From assembly GCA_049724395.1 (NCBI GenBank), contig JAUGWO010000178.1:1-64000 (forward strand): 64,000 nt of DNA, written 5' to 3'. Origin of the DNA: Spongospora subterranea f. sp. subterranea (taxonomy: Eukaryota > Endomyxa: Phytomyxea > Phytomyxea > Plasmodiophorida). The position numbers and the translations under genes are program-made. Shown piece by piece: positions 1 to 11,479 of this stretch (the stretch's first letter is position 1; the number at the start of each line of letters is the position of its first letter). The notes beneath the pieces are model-generated. The model was not told where the DNA came from. It ran no database searches and was given only the letters and a program-made list of their open reading frames with translations.

Positions 1-1100
1 GGATGACCGAAAATCATATTGACAGATAGCAGATACTTTTTTGCCGTTTCCAGGACAGCAATCGCGACTGAAACTGCTGTAGGATACTGATTTTCCCCAT
101 CTCCGAACAAATTCCGAAACACTTCCAGCGCAATGACGATGTAAACAATTGTGGATAGGACGACATTTTTTGATCAGAGAGGTTAAACCCGAATGAGGCG
201 ATCTCATTAATGCTGTCCTCGTAATCATGAACTGATCATACTCTTCGAAAATTTTGGAAAGCGCTGGAAGGAGGACTCGGGTTGTTCTACGGGGAAGTTT
301 AAGTCTTGCTGGAATATCAAATGGTCGGTCGATCGATCCGCATTGAAGGAACTCAAACCCCTGACATTTCCGCGTGCCGAAGTCCCCATGCGCAAATCGA
401 GGGCCCCATTTTTGAATCCATTCGTTTGTATTTTGGCCACAGTGATGAACAAAACACCCCCATATGGGTTTCGTAGAATTGATATAAAATGATTGGCGAA
501 CCTTCCGAGACTTGGACCCACTTGATCGGTATTTCTCGTTAAATTCACAGCACAGATTGAGTTTTTCTTCTACGGACTCTGAGGTTGAAATAGCAAGAAC
601 AAGAACGTTAAGATCCAATAAACCGGAATGTTTGTCTCTGCAAGCACAAATATTCATCAATTTTTCTAAAAAAGGCGAATGAAAACCTGTAGTCAGGGTT
701 TCTGACGATTTTCGTCATCTGGGAACCGCAGATGTGATGATTTGATCCAGGACCGGGGCAGCATGAAATTCCAAAACCACGGTGGTGGAATCGCATTCCC
801 CAACGTGTCTGGAACAGGTCTATGTCTTTGCGGCAACATTTCACAAGACATTGAAGGACGGGGACACAGATGCTCTTAAAAAAAGTCATCACATTAAGAC
901 TAATACTGCAGCCCGATTTTCTGCAAGCGAACAGTTTCAAAACAAAATTTGATATTTCGATCAGTTTTTGCAGGGTGCTGGTTGCCTTGCCAATTAGCTT
1001 AGGATTAGGAACACCGATGTTGTTTTGTCGAACCTCAACGGTATCCCGCCCCGACATTCCGAGTAATAGTAGTTCCATCATATGTTCCGTCATGGCGACA
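1..1100 (-). pseudogene. degenerate or multi-exon gene, 3' part, unassigned
   Basis: Several minus-strand stretches read like real protein but sit in different frames. One covers about 1093-608 (161 codons, with a Cys-rich middle) and one covers 548-225. A hydrophobic stretch lies near 180-1, containing VVLSTIVYIVIALEVF and ending in a helix-like segment. The frame changes at a short A run near 170, where one base would rejoin the segments. I cannot tell introns from decay, and I recognise no family. The stretch is open at the left edge of the window, so the 3' end is missing. It appears to continue the coding signal of the next feature upstream. Confidence 0.3.
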
Positions 1101-2345
1101 CTGTCGTGAAACTCGACCTGTTCAGGATTCGTCTCCTTTCCCTAAGTAGACGATACCGTTTGGGATCATCAAATCCCAGACAGAGCGGGGAACCAAAGTT
1201 CTGACCAGAAAGACGCAGAGGCTATCATAATCTTTGACCTCATCCAGGTCCCAGTTTACGAGCGGACAGAGCATTCTCAATCCCAACAAGTACTTGTAAT
1301 TACGAAACTGAACCATTTTGTGAGCCTGCTCCGGAAATCCTTCCTAGTACGCCATAATCAGATATTGGTGATGACGATACCCGGCAATCGCTACTGGCAC
1401 GAAATTCTCACGAACGTCAACAGGCTGGTTTTTCGAACAAATCGTTTTTCCGATGCGACAGTCGAAAGTGTTGCCCTCTACGCTTTCAATTGACTGTTGA
1501 CCATCAATACTGATACGGGATGCATCAAGGTTTGAACTCGTGCTCGGGTTCCAATCCTAAGACGAACTTAGCAATTTCAAACACAATTTCGACATGGACT
1601 GAACGGCTAAGTTTCTGGAAGAACTGTCACCGAACTGGTGGGCGTTTCTGTTTGCGGGCACGAGACTCTCGAGAAGGACTTTTGACGGCAAAATTTCCGA
1701 ATCAATAGAAATTCGATTTGGATCGATAAGACAATCGAGGTTCTCGCGAACTTGGCTCAACTGTTGAGGATCAATACTGATATGGGACGCGTCAATTTTC
1801 GAACACGGGCTCGAGTGCCATTCCTAAAAACGCACTTAACAAGCCGAATCTCTATATAAAGATGAACTGAACGACTACATTCATCGAAGAACTTTCATCG
1901 AACTGGTCGACACGATTGATATTCGAAAAATCAAGCGCCAAAAAGGAATTTTCTTGCAGCCAAATTGACTCCAATGTTGAATATTCGAATACTGGATAGT
2001 GTGAACATTGGGTCTTGTCATGGAGCATTGCCCACGCCTGCAACGGCGACATGGTGTCCTGCAAGGACCAATGATCTCAGAATTTGGCAATTCTTTGGAG
2101 CGAAATTCCGCCATCCATACTGAGAACGTCGAGGAGGCGATTCTGGTGGCGGCATTGGCCTGACCGGAGCCAAGCGGTTGGCCCCAACCATGACCAGATT
2201 CGGTCGACACGATTGATATTGGAAAAATCACACAGGTCATCACAGATCGAGTCGGTCTGGTCGCCAAAAGCAGTAATCCCAACAAGTTGAAGACACGCAT
2301 TGGCGAAATGACGCAACAGTAGCGCGGTTCGCCAACGGGACAAGG
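1095..2345 (-). pseudogene. decayed gene with internal ~265-bp tandem repeats, perhaps a leucine-rich-repeat type
   Basis: The minus strand carries internally repeated coding sequence. DNA around 1494-1640 and 1762-1905 is similar at a period of about 266-268 bp, and a further related block lies near 2195-2235. Repeated peptide cores include RISIDGQQSIESVEG and FSNINRVD. Reading frames break repeatedly: there is an in-frame TAG near 1341 and a one-base shift in an AAAGG run near 1135, beyond which the coding-like frame continues (KETNPEQVEFHDSV). The repeat pattern loosely resembles BspA/LRR_5-type leucine-rich repeats, but that is only a guess. TAG ends several intact genes in this window, so recoding is unlikely and a pseudogene is the simplest reading. 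Confidence 0.4.
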
Positions 2346-2714
2346 ATGAGTTCAGAGTTAGGTGTCATACACCAGGGTTCAGATACCCGATTCTCCTCTG
2401 GAACCTGATTAACTTTCCTGTTGTGATTTGGCTCTGCATTTAATTGGTGTGATGTTCTACTACATGCTGCATAATGTTTTGGCTGCTTATCGAAGCCAAT
2501 GTCGTAGGAAAGAGGGACATTCCACATGCCATGTTTGGTTCAATCTGTTTATGAGAGCAAACAATGGCGGGTAGTTATCTCGAAACATATTGTTTCGTTG
2601 AAAAACCCTTCAATCTTCCTATCCGGCATCGGAAAGATTCCATGTGGGTCTAGACGATAACACTCTCTTGCTACGATTTCGGTTTACAATTCAACACTGG
2701 TCTAGTAGGTTTCC

Positions 2715-2838
2715 TTCATTGGCTACCCAAGCTACTTGTAGCGGCCAGGCGGAAGTAGGGGAAACCTGGTAGTCCTGTTTATGACAGGATTACCCGGCCC
2801 ATAAGAACCCGCGAACCTTTGTATACCATACCATACCA
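2715..2838 (+). repeat. SINE-like repeat, 3' end copy with TACCA tail
   Basis: This is the 3' end of a dispersed repeat. It includes a block reading GGCCAGGCGGAAGTAGGGG, then AAGAACCCGCG, and ends in tandem TACCA units (TATACCATACCATACCATT). The same block is found reversed at 5,562-5,680, and its last part recurs at 15,915-15,965. A short tandem tail at one end of dispersed copies is typical of retroposed SINEs or LINE 3' ends. Confidence 0.65.
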
Positions 2839-2989
2839 TTTACAATTCAACAAGTGACGCTGCTGTCAAGTGGATTCCGACTACCGGAATACATTGTCAC
2901 TAAAAGCGGGAGACAGAATCGAACGTGTTGAGGCATTAGCCATGATGTGTCGCCGCTTTGCTGAGCCTTTACGACTGATTTCCAATGGC

Positions 2990-3421
2990 AGAATTTGGCA
3001 GGTCGAGCTCCGTGGTTAACAAGGGTGAGGTCCGGACTTCGATTCTGATTTTTTTTTCTGGTATTGAATTCAGCACATTTGTGTTAGGTCTGTAGTACCC
3101 ATATCTACTCTAGGGCCAGATGACGAACCTCATCTGGGCACAAACTCCTGTGTTTGTGATAAGACTTCAATTCTTAGATGATGAGATTTCTTGGTCAGTA
3201 CTTACCTCTTTAAAAATCTTTATCCCTCACGCACTAACCCGGGTACTCATCAAGTGCCGAGGAGAATAACCTCGTTAAAATCAATGGGTCTCACCACATG
3301 GCTCGGGTGAATATGGAGAGGGAACTGTCTGCATTAAAGTTGATAAGTCTGGATAGGCAACGTAATCGTGTGGGGGCAGGTCCCATTCGGTGTGGTCGTT
3401 AGGACAGGTTATGGGGGTGAA
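2990..3421 (+). repeat. SINE-like repeat, 5' body with tRNA-like head
   Basis: The start resembles a tRNA-derived promoter. It has an A-box-like GAGCTCCGTGGTTAACAAGG near 3005-3025 and a B-box-like GGACTTCGATTCTG near 3035-3050, followed by a T run. The far end (3340-3421, around GGATAGGCAACGTAATCG and GTCCCATTCGGTGTGGTCGT) matches the reversed copy at 5,690-5,800. Joined to the tail portion seen in that copy, the full repeat would be roughly 600 bp. The tRNA origin is an inference from the box spacing; no intact tRNA fold was checked. Confidence 0.5.
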
Positions 3422-3649
3422 TCTGGTGGCTGATTCGACGACCGGGAAAACCCATTAGTTCCAGAAAGAGAACGCGGAGATACTGAACCGTTCGCCATAG
3501 ACGTGGTATGAGATCGAGTGTTAGGGTATTGGGAACTGGGCGCGATCTCATGCGAACGACGGCCGGAAGCAGCAACAGACGGGGGTTCACCGACGTATCT
3601 GGCGCCGTGGATCCCCGACGTTGGTAGCTGGTGGACGAAGTTCGAGGCG

Positions 3650-4380
3650 TTAGACTTTGGCGAGCGTCGTGAAGTTCGCGAAGAAGACGTCGTCGCTCGT
3701 CGTCGGTGAGGGCACGGCAGTTGCGATCGAGGTGATGCTCTCCTCGCTCGGCACAAACCCGATTGAGGCAAAGAGGCGGAGAGAAATTGCTCGAGAAAAC
3801 ACTTGTTCGGTCACGAGCGTGAGCTCCACCGTTAGCTCCAGCGTTGTTGGTAGAACGGGTTCGGATAATGAGGGGGTGAAAAACTGTGATTCGCTATAGC
3901 TTGCTCGACGATGAAGGGATAGAGTGCGTCGGGACAATCCTGTCGGTTTTGAGACGACGTTCAATAGTCAATCTAAACCGGACGGGCTCAAGCGCAGCGA
4001 TAATTGCCGACACCTGGTGAGCGCGTAATAACGGCTCTCGTTGAAACAAGTCGGTCAGACCAGCATCTCGGATCGTCCGAACGGATTTTTCAAATAAACA
4101 AAGTACGCGAAGCTTTGGATCCTGTTGTCGGACATCCATTCGCAGGCAGTCGAAAAACGCGTCCGATTTCGTTTCGTCCAGAACGTTCACGCAGAAGTCG
4201 CAAAAGTCCTTCGTCGGTCGCGTTGGCGACGGAGATGCCCGCGACATCCCGAATATCAAACTGAATGATGGTAGCCAATAACATTCGGTCAATTAACTTT
4301 CGAATTGGGGGGGGGGGGGTAACAACAGTAGCACGTCCGACGTTGAAATCGGAGGTCGTCCACGTACGCTTCATAATCGT
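3650..4380 (-). mobile_element. Ty3/gypsy-like Gag fragment, degenerate
   Basis: Minus-strand peptides in two neighbouring frames form a Gag-like helical region. Key stretches are DAFFDCLRMDVRQQDPKLRV and DAGLTDLFQREPLLRAHQV, followed by a basic, Ser/Thr-rich region with frame breaks. The order fits the capsid-like Gag of Ty3/gypsy elements found in protist genomes. There is no intact start or polymerase downstream. A run of 13 G at about 4306-4318 interrupts the upstream frame. The family call rests on general resemblance. Confidence 0.35.
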
Positions 4381-4646
4381 TTAGAAAAACAATGACGTCA
4401 GGGATGGCGTAGGAGGAAAGCTGGGCGAGCTGAGCGGAACGATAGTTCCGGCCAGCTCAATAACAGAATAAAAAGAAGAACGGAGATTATCGGAAGAAAA
4501 AGTGGATCAAAAAGGCCTCAAGAGGGACAGTGATGCCTGATGCCGAGGGCGGAAGGAGAGGGAGAAGAGAAGTAAAACGGGAGAAGGAGAAGGAGGACAA
4601 AGGGAAATCGGATCGATAGAAGTATAATTTATTCGAGGGTAAAATA

Positions 4647-4756
4647 AAAAATGCATGGCCACAGTGCATGACAGCACTCGGTAAAAATGCATGGCCACAG
4701 TGCGCGACAGCACTCTGTAAAAATGCATGACCACAGTGCACGACAAACACTCGGCT
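4647..4756. repeat. 36-bp tandem repeat, three copies
   Basis: Three tandem units built on AAAAATGCATGGCCACAGTG followed by a CGACAGCACTC-type segment run with a period of about 36-37 bp. The last unit diverges. Minus-strand open frames across it are only the repeat read through (CGHAFL-type peptides) and are not treated as genes. Confidence 0.8.
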
Positions 4757-4759
4757 GCT

Positions 4760-5560
4760 CAGTGGCCGGGGCGGCCATCAAGTCCTAGATGTTCTGGCCA
4801 AATTCTACACCAAAAAAATCTGCAACGTTCAGCCGAATGAGTCTACAATGGGCATCCTGCAAACATTGTTTGAACTACCAAAGAATACTTAAATTGCCGG
4901 AAAACATTATCATTTCAAACAAAACATCGCTTCATGACGCCATCCTGATACATTAGATATCAGTGCAATACATTATGACGGCTGCAAGAAGGTCAAACTG
5001 TCGGGGTCCAAAACACTGTTGACTATTGATGGTGCAAATACCACAAATGGAAAAAAATTGCGTCTCTCGTTTACCAATAAGCAACGAGTAAACAGATTTT
5101 AGTTTGTGAATAAATTCACCCCTAGTAGACTGGGTCATGACCGGGTGACCCACCCACAATGTGACCAAGGAATATTCATATTTGCCATAAGCAACACCCC
5201 GATAAGGATACGATGGAACGATCACAATTCACAATCCGGGTATATTTAAATATGTTCTTGAATTTTAAAAAAAAAACTTTATTTGGGACAGCGCTGAGGC
5301 GGAGCGACCAACGAGAGAGGCGGTCTAAACTGGCGCGCTTGGTCACTCCCTGCGAAATTATTTTTTTTTAATTTTAAAAGAAATCATCAACGATTGCAGG
5401 TATTGAAAACATCGCGTAGTGCTTCTCAAATCTCGCCTAGTGAAAGAAATGATGAATATAGGAGTGAGCTCTTCGGCACCGAAAGCTTGAACATCGATCA
5501 CGAGCGTCAATGGTAGATGGTGTACAAATCAGGGGATTTCAGCCGATCAGGTGTGATGAT
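4760..5560. other. intergenic, no gene supported
   Basis: This is AT-rich sequence with scattered stops. A 90-codon minus-strand frame at 5225-4953 has no recognisable features. A palindromic stretch with an A run lies at 5265-5370. Nothing further is supported. Confidence 0.5.
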
Positions 5561-5561
5561 T

Positions 5562-5810
5562 TGGTATGGTATGGTATGGTATACAAAGATTCGCGGGTCC
5601 TTATGGGTTGAATAATCCTGTGTACTACCAGGTTTTCCCTACTTCCGCCTGGCCATCACAAGTAGTTTGGGTATCAAATGAAGTAATTTATTAGACTGTG
5701 TTCACCCCCATAATCTGTCCTTACGACCACACCGAATGGGACCTGTCCCCACCCGATTACATTGCCTATCCAGAGTTTTTCGAGTTTATTACAGGCAGCC
5801 CACTCTCCCA
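5562..5810 (-). repeat. SINE-like repeat, reversed copy with TACCA tail
   Basis: This is the reverse complement of the same family. The (TGGTA)n run at 5562-5582 is the tail read backwards. It is followed by the GGCCAGGCGGAAGTAGG block (reversed, near 5640-5655) and by the GTCCCATTCGGTGTGG block (reversed, near 5725-5745). Similarity to the 2,990-3,421 copy stops near 5,810, so the copy looks 5'-truncated, as is usual for retroposition. Confidence 0.7.
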
Positions 5811-5813
5811 CAT

Positions 5814-6245
5814 TTAATGTGCTGTGTTTACTGTATGTTTGATTTTCGACGGATTGCTGAATCCGCTGCCGCTGGTGAGGTCTAGATTATCTTTGGCGGG
5901 AGTTACCCACAATCTATTATACTCGCGTTTTGCAGGGTAAAGGTCGTGGGCATCGTCAGGGGCAACCATATCATGAACAGCATCCATAGTCAAAGGAAAA
6001 CGACAATGATAAACTCTTTGGCAGTGGAGGCGACGGCCCGGACCTCGAGCGTCGTCACCAACCACCAATTTTGCACAATTATTCGACCACTGAATATATC
6101 GCTCAAGCAAAATGCCGATTCCAACAACACGAACAAGACATCGTGATTCCAGTTCCTTTCCGGTTACCACGTCCCCATCGACGCCATCTTTGAGGTCCAA
6201 AGAGTTTGAGGTCAAGCGATTTTCATGCCGAGGAGCTCGAGACAT
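5814..6245 (-). CDS. hypothetical protein, 143 codons, doubtful
   Basis: An open minus-strand frame begins at an ATG (6245) and runs 143 codons to just beside the SINE copy. It contains a mildly hydrophobic LVRVVGIGILLERYI stretch and otherwise mixed composition. No family is recognised. Other minus frames over 6,140-5,990 also contain hydrophobic runs, so it may instead be an exon of a decayed gene. Its 3' end abuts the repeat, which is compatible with truncation by insertion. Confidence 0.2.
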   Translation of the reverse strand: MSRAPRHENRLTSNSLDLKDGVDGDVVTGKELESRCLVRVVGIGILLERYIQWSNNCAKLVVGDDARGPGRRLHCQRVYHCRFPLTMDAVHDMVAPDDAHDLYPAKREYNRLWVTPAKDNLDLTSGSGFSNPSKIKHTVNTAH

Positions 6246-6387
6246 TTTCTGTTATTCTTGCTGAACCGTCAACTTCAACCACAAACACGGCACGAAATAT
6301 TCAACAGATGCTTTATTCGGTATAAAAGCAACGTGCGAATTCGATGCTGCTTACGCTAAATGGACAGACGTGACCTGAAGAACATAA

Positions 6388-6528
6388 TGGCTGTCATCAG
6401 CCTACTTCTGTTCTGTAAAGTACCTGTATGCGGCAATGTTGGGCAGTTCGGACACGGTTATTCTCAATATACGCCCATTACCTCTCACAATCGAATGCTG
6501 ACGATTCAAACACAAATGATTTGTTAGA
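6388..6528 (+). CDS. small possible secreted peptide, doubtful
   Basis: ATG at 6388 opens a frame of about 46 codons. It begins MAVISLLLFCKVPVCG, which resembles a short signal peptide, and ends at TAG near 6526. There is no homologue known to me and no supporting codon signal, so this may be chance in a repeat-rich area. Confidence 0.15.
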
Positions 6529-6529
6529 A

Positions 6530-7320
6530 TCGGCAACACAACAGCAAATTTTCAACCTGATTTTTGCCGTCCTCAGAGAAACCAGGAATGAATTGACACC
6601 CTTGGTCGTCTTGCCCTTTGTTCTATCGTGAAGAGAACCCGAACATGCACTAGTGCTTACTGCAACGGTTTTTGTTCGAAAAGGTGGATGAAAAAAGGGG
6701 TCAATTTGCCCAACATCGGTTTGAGATTTTCAGGTGCAGTAGGAAAGGCCTTTGGTGTCCTGGAAATCAGCAGCCACCCTCCCTTGGTTAAACCGGCCCG
6801 ATGACCTAGGCTTGGTCTATGCGAAATAGCATGTCTTCTAAGATACCTGTGTGCACGGCAGCGCAATGGCACGGTTACCGGATGTTGAACTGTTTCAATA
6901 AGCTCTATAACTCGGCATCACGCTGTTCAATGTGGTTTAGACATTTATCAAACAGGTCGAAGTGTTCTTAACTGACTTTTTGGGCGATGCGTCACTAGAG
7001 GGTACGGTGAGGTTTATAAAGATTTTCAGGATCCTTTTTATGTTCACTGCGAAATCTTCATTTGAAAAGAATTGTTGGAAGCGGCGTTAGTTCGTGAGCG
7101 ATTTGCCAATAATGTATTTGGTAGATCTATGGAAACCTTCCTGTACCGCATGCGCGTGAGCCATGGTCAATAGATGCAGCCAGGAAAACGAGCCCACGTT
7201 CTGAATAGGTATTTCATGTGCACCTCTGGTGGATTCAATCGAGTTGGTTATTGATAGAAGTATAGTTTATTCGACGCATTAACATTGTTTAAATGACGCA
7301 AAAAAATCAAAATGCATTGT
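6530..7320. other. intergenic, no gene supported
   Basis: Only short frames occur here on both strands. The sequence joins a degenerate Ty3 3' region at its right side. Around 7255-7265 it shares an AGAAGTATAGTTTATTCGA stretch with 4618-4636, hinting at a further dispersed repeat. Confidence 0.4.
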
Positions 7321-7329
7321 CACTCAGTG

Positions 7330-8380
7330 ACCGGAGCGGTCATCATTTCCCTCTTCTAGAGCAGCGACTAGAGCGGGGGCAGCCAAATGGTGATCGCCAA
7401 CTCGCCAAAGCCACGCAGTGAATAAGGAGCTCGTAAGATCCGTCGTCAGCGCGGCACCGAATGTCTTGACAGATTCACCCTCAAATCCTTGGTTATCGTG
7501 TGCCACTTGACGTTTGAGTTATTCTCTGATATATTGAATGTCGTCACTATAGACCCACAGTCGCTTAACGTGGACCTGCGTGATTCGACATGTGTTGATG
7601 TCTTCGAAGTCAAAAATGTAAGGCGTTGAGACCCCGACGATTTTGGCGGGCCCATTCCAACGGACCTTCAATTTCGATGGAAGATGCTTCAGGGTTGAAT
7701 GCCGAATCCCGGCATCTCATCACGGCGCCGATTGTTTGGGACGACGTCGACGGTCTCGACTGTCGGCAAGTTCCCTGCAGAGCAATGACGCTCTCCGCAT
7801 CTCGCGGTGTAATACAAACAAAAATCTTGTAGGCGCAACGTAGTCAAAATGGTGGGACTATGGCAGGCCAGTCAGCATCGTGACCGGTCGGGGCGACGAT
7901 CGTATGGTTCAGCGTAAACCGTAAGAGCACGAGAACCTGCGTCCAGTCCGACCACTCCAGGCGAAATAACTCAGATACATCCAACTGCGTCGCAAAAACA
8001 GTACGTGTCGATTGATAACTTCGACTGCGCCGTTCGACCATGGGCAATACGCAAGCGTGAAATGGTGATCGATTTTGAGGCGGCTGGTGAGCTCTCGGAG
8101 AGCTCGACCTTGAAATGCGCACCTTGATCAGAGACCAAGATTCGCGGACAACCTAACGGCGAGCACCAATCGCCGATGACTCGGCCTGGGAACAGTAAAG
8201 CAGATCAGTATAACCGGTCACCTCACGAATAATAAAGATGTAAGCTCCATGCATGTCTAGAGAGTCAAAGTAAATAACCTAATTGCGAGTGACGCTGTTA
8301 AACGGCGAACTCCACGGGCGATCAACTTCACGGCCGCCCCGATTACGTATACAGTGGAGACATTGATCAACGAATGGAGA
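7330..8380 (-). mobile_element. Ty3/gypsy integrase fragment, degenerate
   Basis: Read on the minus strand, the core around 8150-8000 gives the integrase catalytic signature CPRILVSDQG, then HHFTLAYCPWSNGAVEVINR, the usual HG/NG-containing block. LFRLEWSDWTQVLVLLRFTL follows from 7980. Further on, 7680-7330 gives the integrase C-terminal region (LRVNLSRH, VAHDNQGFEGESVKTF) and a weak chromodomain-like end. Frames shift several times, so the copy is dead. The C-terminal block is closely related to DNA at 22,430-22,640 and 22,736-22,815. No LTR was found beside it. Confidence 0.7.
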
Positions 8381-9480
8381 CACATCCACTTTTGAACGTT
8401 TCCAAAAAACCTACTGGCGAGGTTCCGAGTCGTTGTTTTAGTTGCAAAATTACCGGAACGGCCACAATGAGCGGTAATCAGAATGCAAAGGACGAGAGAG
8501 CGATCGTTACCAGGAACGAGCCGAATACCGTCCTGGTCAACGAGAAATCCGCGATATCCTCAACCTGAGCAACGGTTGAGAAGTATCTATTTCGCGATTC
8601 TGCAATGACGGTCTCCGCCTTCAATTATTTCGTGGCTATTGCTCTTCCCTTTCCATATTTGAAGGTTCAGTAGGAAAGAATGCACGGGTTTCTAGTACCA
8701 CAATTACATGTGCCCTGCTGTGAAGATCGAGTTATCGGGACTGGGATCAACACGTGCCCTCAATCATGTTCGGCATATCGTACAGCAGTCTCAATAAGTT
8801 TAAAAGATACTTCATGTCAATCAACATTTGGAAGAGATCCTATCGTACGGCACTCATGATAACTGATTGGATTGGAGATATATCGCCTGTAGAGACTCAT
8901 TTTAACCGACTTGAACAAGGTCTCTTAAACAGGCTGAATCTAACCGTCAGAATATGGTGGTCAGAAGGCGTACAGGAATAACCGATTCAATTCAGGAAGG
9001 AAGTCGATTACATACGAGGTTGGGAAACCTGATTTACTGTCATTCACCAGCTGGTCCCAAAGGTGTCAACAGGAAATTTCATTAATATTGGAGTGGACCA
9101 TGGCGAATCACCAATGTATCGGGTTCAAGACCCCTTAAGTGTCAAAGAGTCGTATTACCTGGTAGAAGGATGAGACATTTTGGGCAATATAAAGAAGGCT
9201 TTTCAGATATTACTACAAGTGGACATGATACTCTTTAAACTCGGGATGAATCTTATAAGTACCGATCCGAATATGAAATTGAGAGGATTTCAAACAGAGA
9301 ACACGCCGAAGGGTTCGGGAAGTTTTAATTTGGTGGAAAGGATATGGCGAATGGGGTTGTTCCTTGGGAGTCCATCTGTTTATTATCAAATTGCTTGACA
9401 GAAAGTCTTTGTAGAAGTCAATCACAGCCCATATCGATGGCGAATAAATTCCTAGGTGTCGCCAAAATGACAGTTTTTCA
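8380..9480. other. no gene supported; probable decayed repeat
   Basis: Short frames on both strands (64-75 codons) lack family features. It lies between a minus-strand integrase relic and a plus-strand reverse transcriptase relic and probably consists of eroded element ends. Confidence 0.4.
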
Positions 9481-9489
9481 TGCTATTCT

Positions 9490-11450
9490 ATTTCACCCAA
9501 GGAAGAGATTGCTTTGCGCGCTTACATTGAGGAAAATCTGAACAAAGAGTTTATACGAAATTCTCAATCCCCAGTTGGCGCCCCAATCCTGTTCGTTCGC
9601 AAGAAAGACGGTTCGTTGCGATTGTGTGTTGATTACAGAGGACTAAATAACTTGACCAAACGCGAGCCCAAACCGTTGTCATCGGCGAGATCCTTCAGCA
9701 ACTCGCCGGAGCCAAGATCTACATCAAGTTAGATTTACGCGGTGCCTATAACCTCGTTCGAGTCAAGGAAGGTGACGAATGGAAAACGGTATTTAACTGG
9801 AAGTATGGCCATTTCGAATATTCCCTAATGCCATTTGGCCTCAAAACGCCCCGGCTGCTTTTTAGAGACTCAGGAACGAAATGTTTTACGAATATCGGAA
9901 TCGTTTTGTTGTGGTTTATTTGGACGACATCTTGGTTTTTTCTAAAATACCCGAGGAACACGACTCTCATGTGCGATTGGTATTGGAAAATCTACCAGAA
10001 CGAGGTCTGTTCGTGAAGCTTGAGAAATGCGCATTCGATGTCGGCCGAGACTATCTCTACCTGGCAGAGCCCCACGTCGGTAAAAGGTGTTCAATGTTTT
10101 CTGGGATTTGCAAATTTCTACCGTGAATTTATAGCGAACTACTCCCGAAATAGCTGCACCACTATGTGAAGAACCAAGAAAAATGTCAACTTCGTTTGGT
10201 TAGAGCATCACCAACAGGCGTTTGATCAAATGAAGAAAGCATTCAAGGTGGCACCGGTGTTAGCTCACTTCGATCCAAACAGATCATGTGTAGTAGAAAC
10301 CGACGCGTCTGGTTTTCCAATTGTAATGATTTCATCTCAAGTCCAAGATGACGCCAAACTACGCCCGATTGCATTTTACTCCCGTAAATTCATCCGGGCG
10401 GAAATCAATTTCATATGAGACTCACGACAAGGAATTACTAGCGATTGTGGCAGCATTCGTCCGTTGGCGCCATTATTTGGAGGGCAGTCCCCACAAGATC
10501 AATGTTTCATCAGACCATAATAACCTGAAGTTCTTTGCCATGTCGAAAATCTCAAATCGTCGACAAGCGATGGTCAACGATATTGTCAGCGTATGATTAT
10601 TTTATCCATCACGGCTCCGGTTCGCTGTCGAGAAAACCAGATGCGCTATCTCGTCGGCCGGAGTACGAAGTCCATTGTGAAGACCCGAGTTGGCAACTGC
10701 AAAAAGCACCGCTTCTTCCCAGCCAAAGGTTGTCGCCGCTCCAAATGCCATTATTTGCCACCCAGCCGTCCAAACTGTTGACCTCGTCCAGACCATCCGA
10801 AAAGCGCAAAGGGAGGACAACGCAACACAAACAGCCTTGAACAAAAGTGGGACCCTATCGTATGCAGGATGGATGTCTGTTCCACGACAAGGCCTTGGTG
10901 GTACCTACAATCGGGTCCCGACTTGCAGTGTTGAATGAACACCATGACGGTCCACTCGGCGGGCATTCCGGAATGTGGAAAGCCTTACAGAGTGTAAAGC
11001 GACGGATTTGGTGGGGAAAAATATGAGCGGTTTATTCAGACATTATGTTCGTTCCTGCGACCGTTGTCAGAGGACCGAGATAATTCACAAATCCCCGAAA
11101 GGACTACTGTGCCCATTACCAATTTCCACTGATCTGTGGAGATCGATATCTTTGGATTTTATTGTCAAATTGCCAATCTCCAACGGGCGGGACTCCATTA
11201 TCGTGGTCGTGGATCATGCATCTAAGATGTCTCATTTTATCGCATGCAACGAGAAAACCACGTCGTCAGAACTACAAGACCTGATCGTTAGGTTCCGACT
11301 TAAAGTTTTGCCGGACCGAGTCATTTCAGATCGAGGTCCTCAGATGTCTCTAAGTTCTGGAAACACATGCTCGAACGGCTCAAGGTCCAGCGAAAGCTTT
11401 GTACATCGCGTCATCCAATGGCGCACGACGTGACTTCGCCATTGGATGGG
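9490..11450 (+). mobile_element. Ty3/gypsy pol relic: reverse transcriptase, RNase H, integrase
   Basis: Domains appear in canonical Ty3/gypsy order over shifted plus-strand frames. The reverse transcriptase is at 9520-10060 ([26 protein letters not shown], and the active-site [11 protein letters not shown] near 9910-9940). RNase H is at 10225-10660 (CVVETDASGF, HDKELLAIV, SDHNNLKFF). The integrase is at 10930-11430, with an H-C zinc motif (LNEHHDGPLGGHSG, then CDRCQ), the first catalytic block SLDFIVKLP and the second VISDRGPQ. The RNase H-before-integrase order distinguishes it from Ty1/copia. Multiple frameshifts and stops show it is inactive. It is truncated before the end of integrase, where the next element begins. 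Confidence 0.9.
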
Positions 11451-11479
11451 CCAAGTCCAGCACTTATTAATGGCTCAAC

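Noticed and set aside
1341-1343. TAG read as an amino acid
   Set aside because: Intact genes in this window (PEX3, glutathione synthetase, Sgf11's neighbours) use TAG or TAA as ordinary stops, so recoding is not supported.
2995-3060. Possible tRNA gene
   Set aside because: The A- and B-box-like motifs are diverged and no clear acceptor stem was seen; it is better explained as the head of the SINE-like repeat.
4647-4756. CRISPR-like array
   Set aside because: Only three units with no distinct spacers, in a eukaryotic context; it is a plain tandem repeat.
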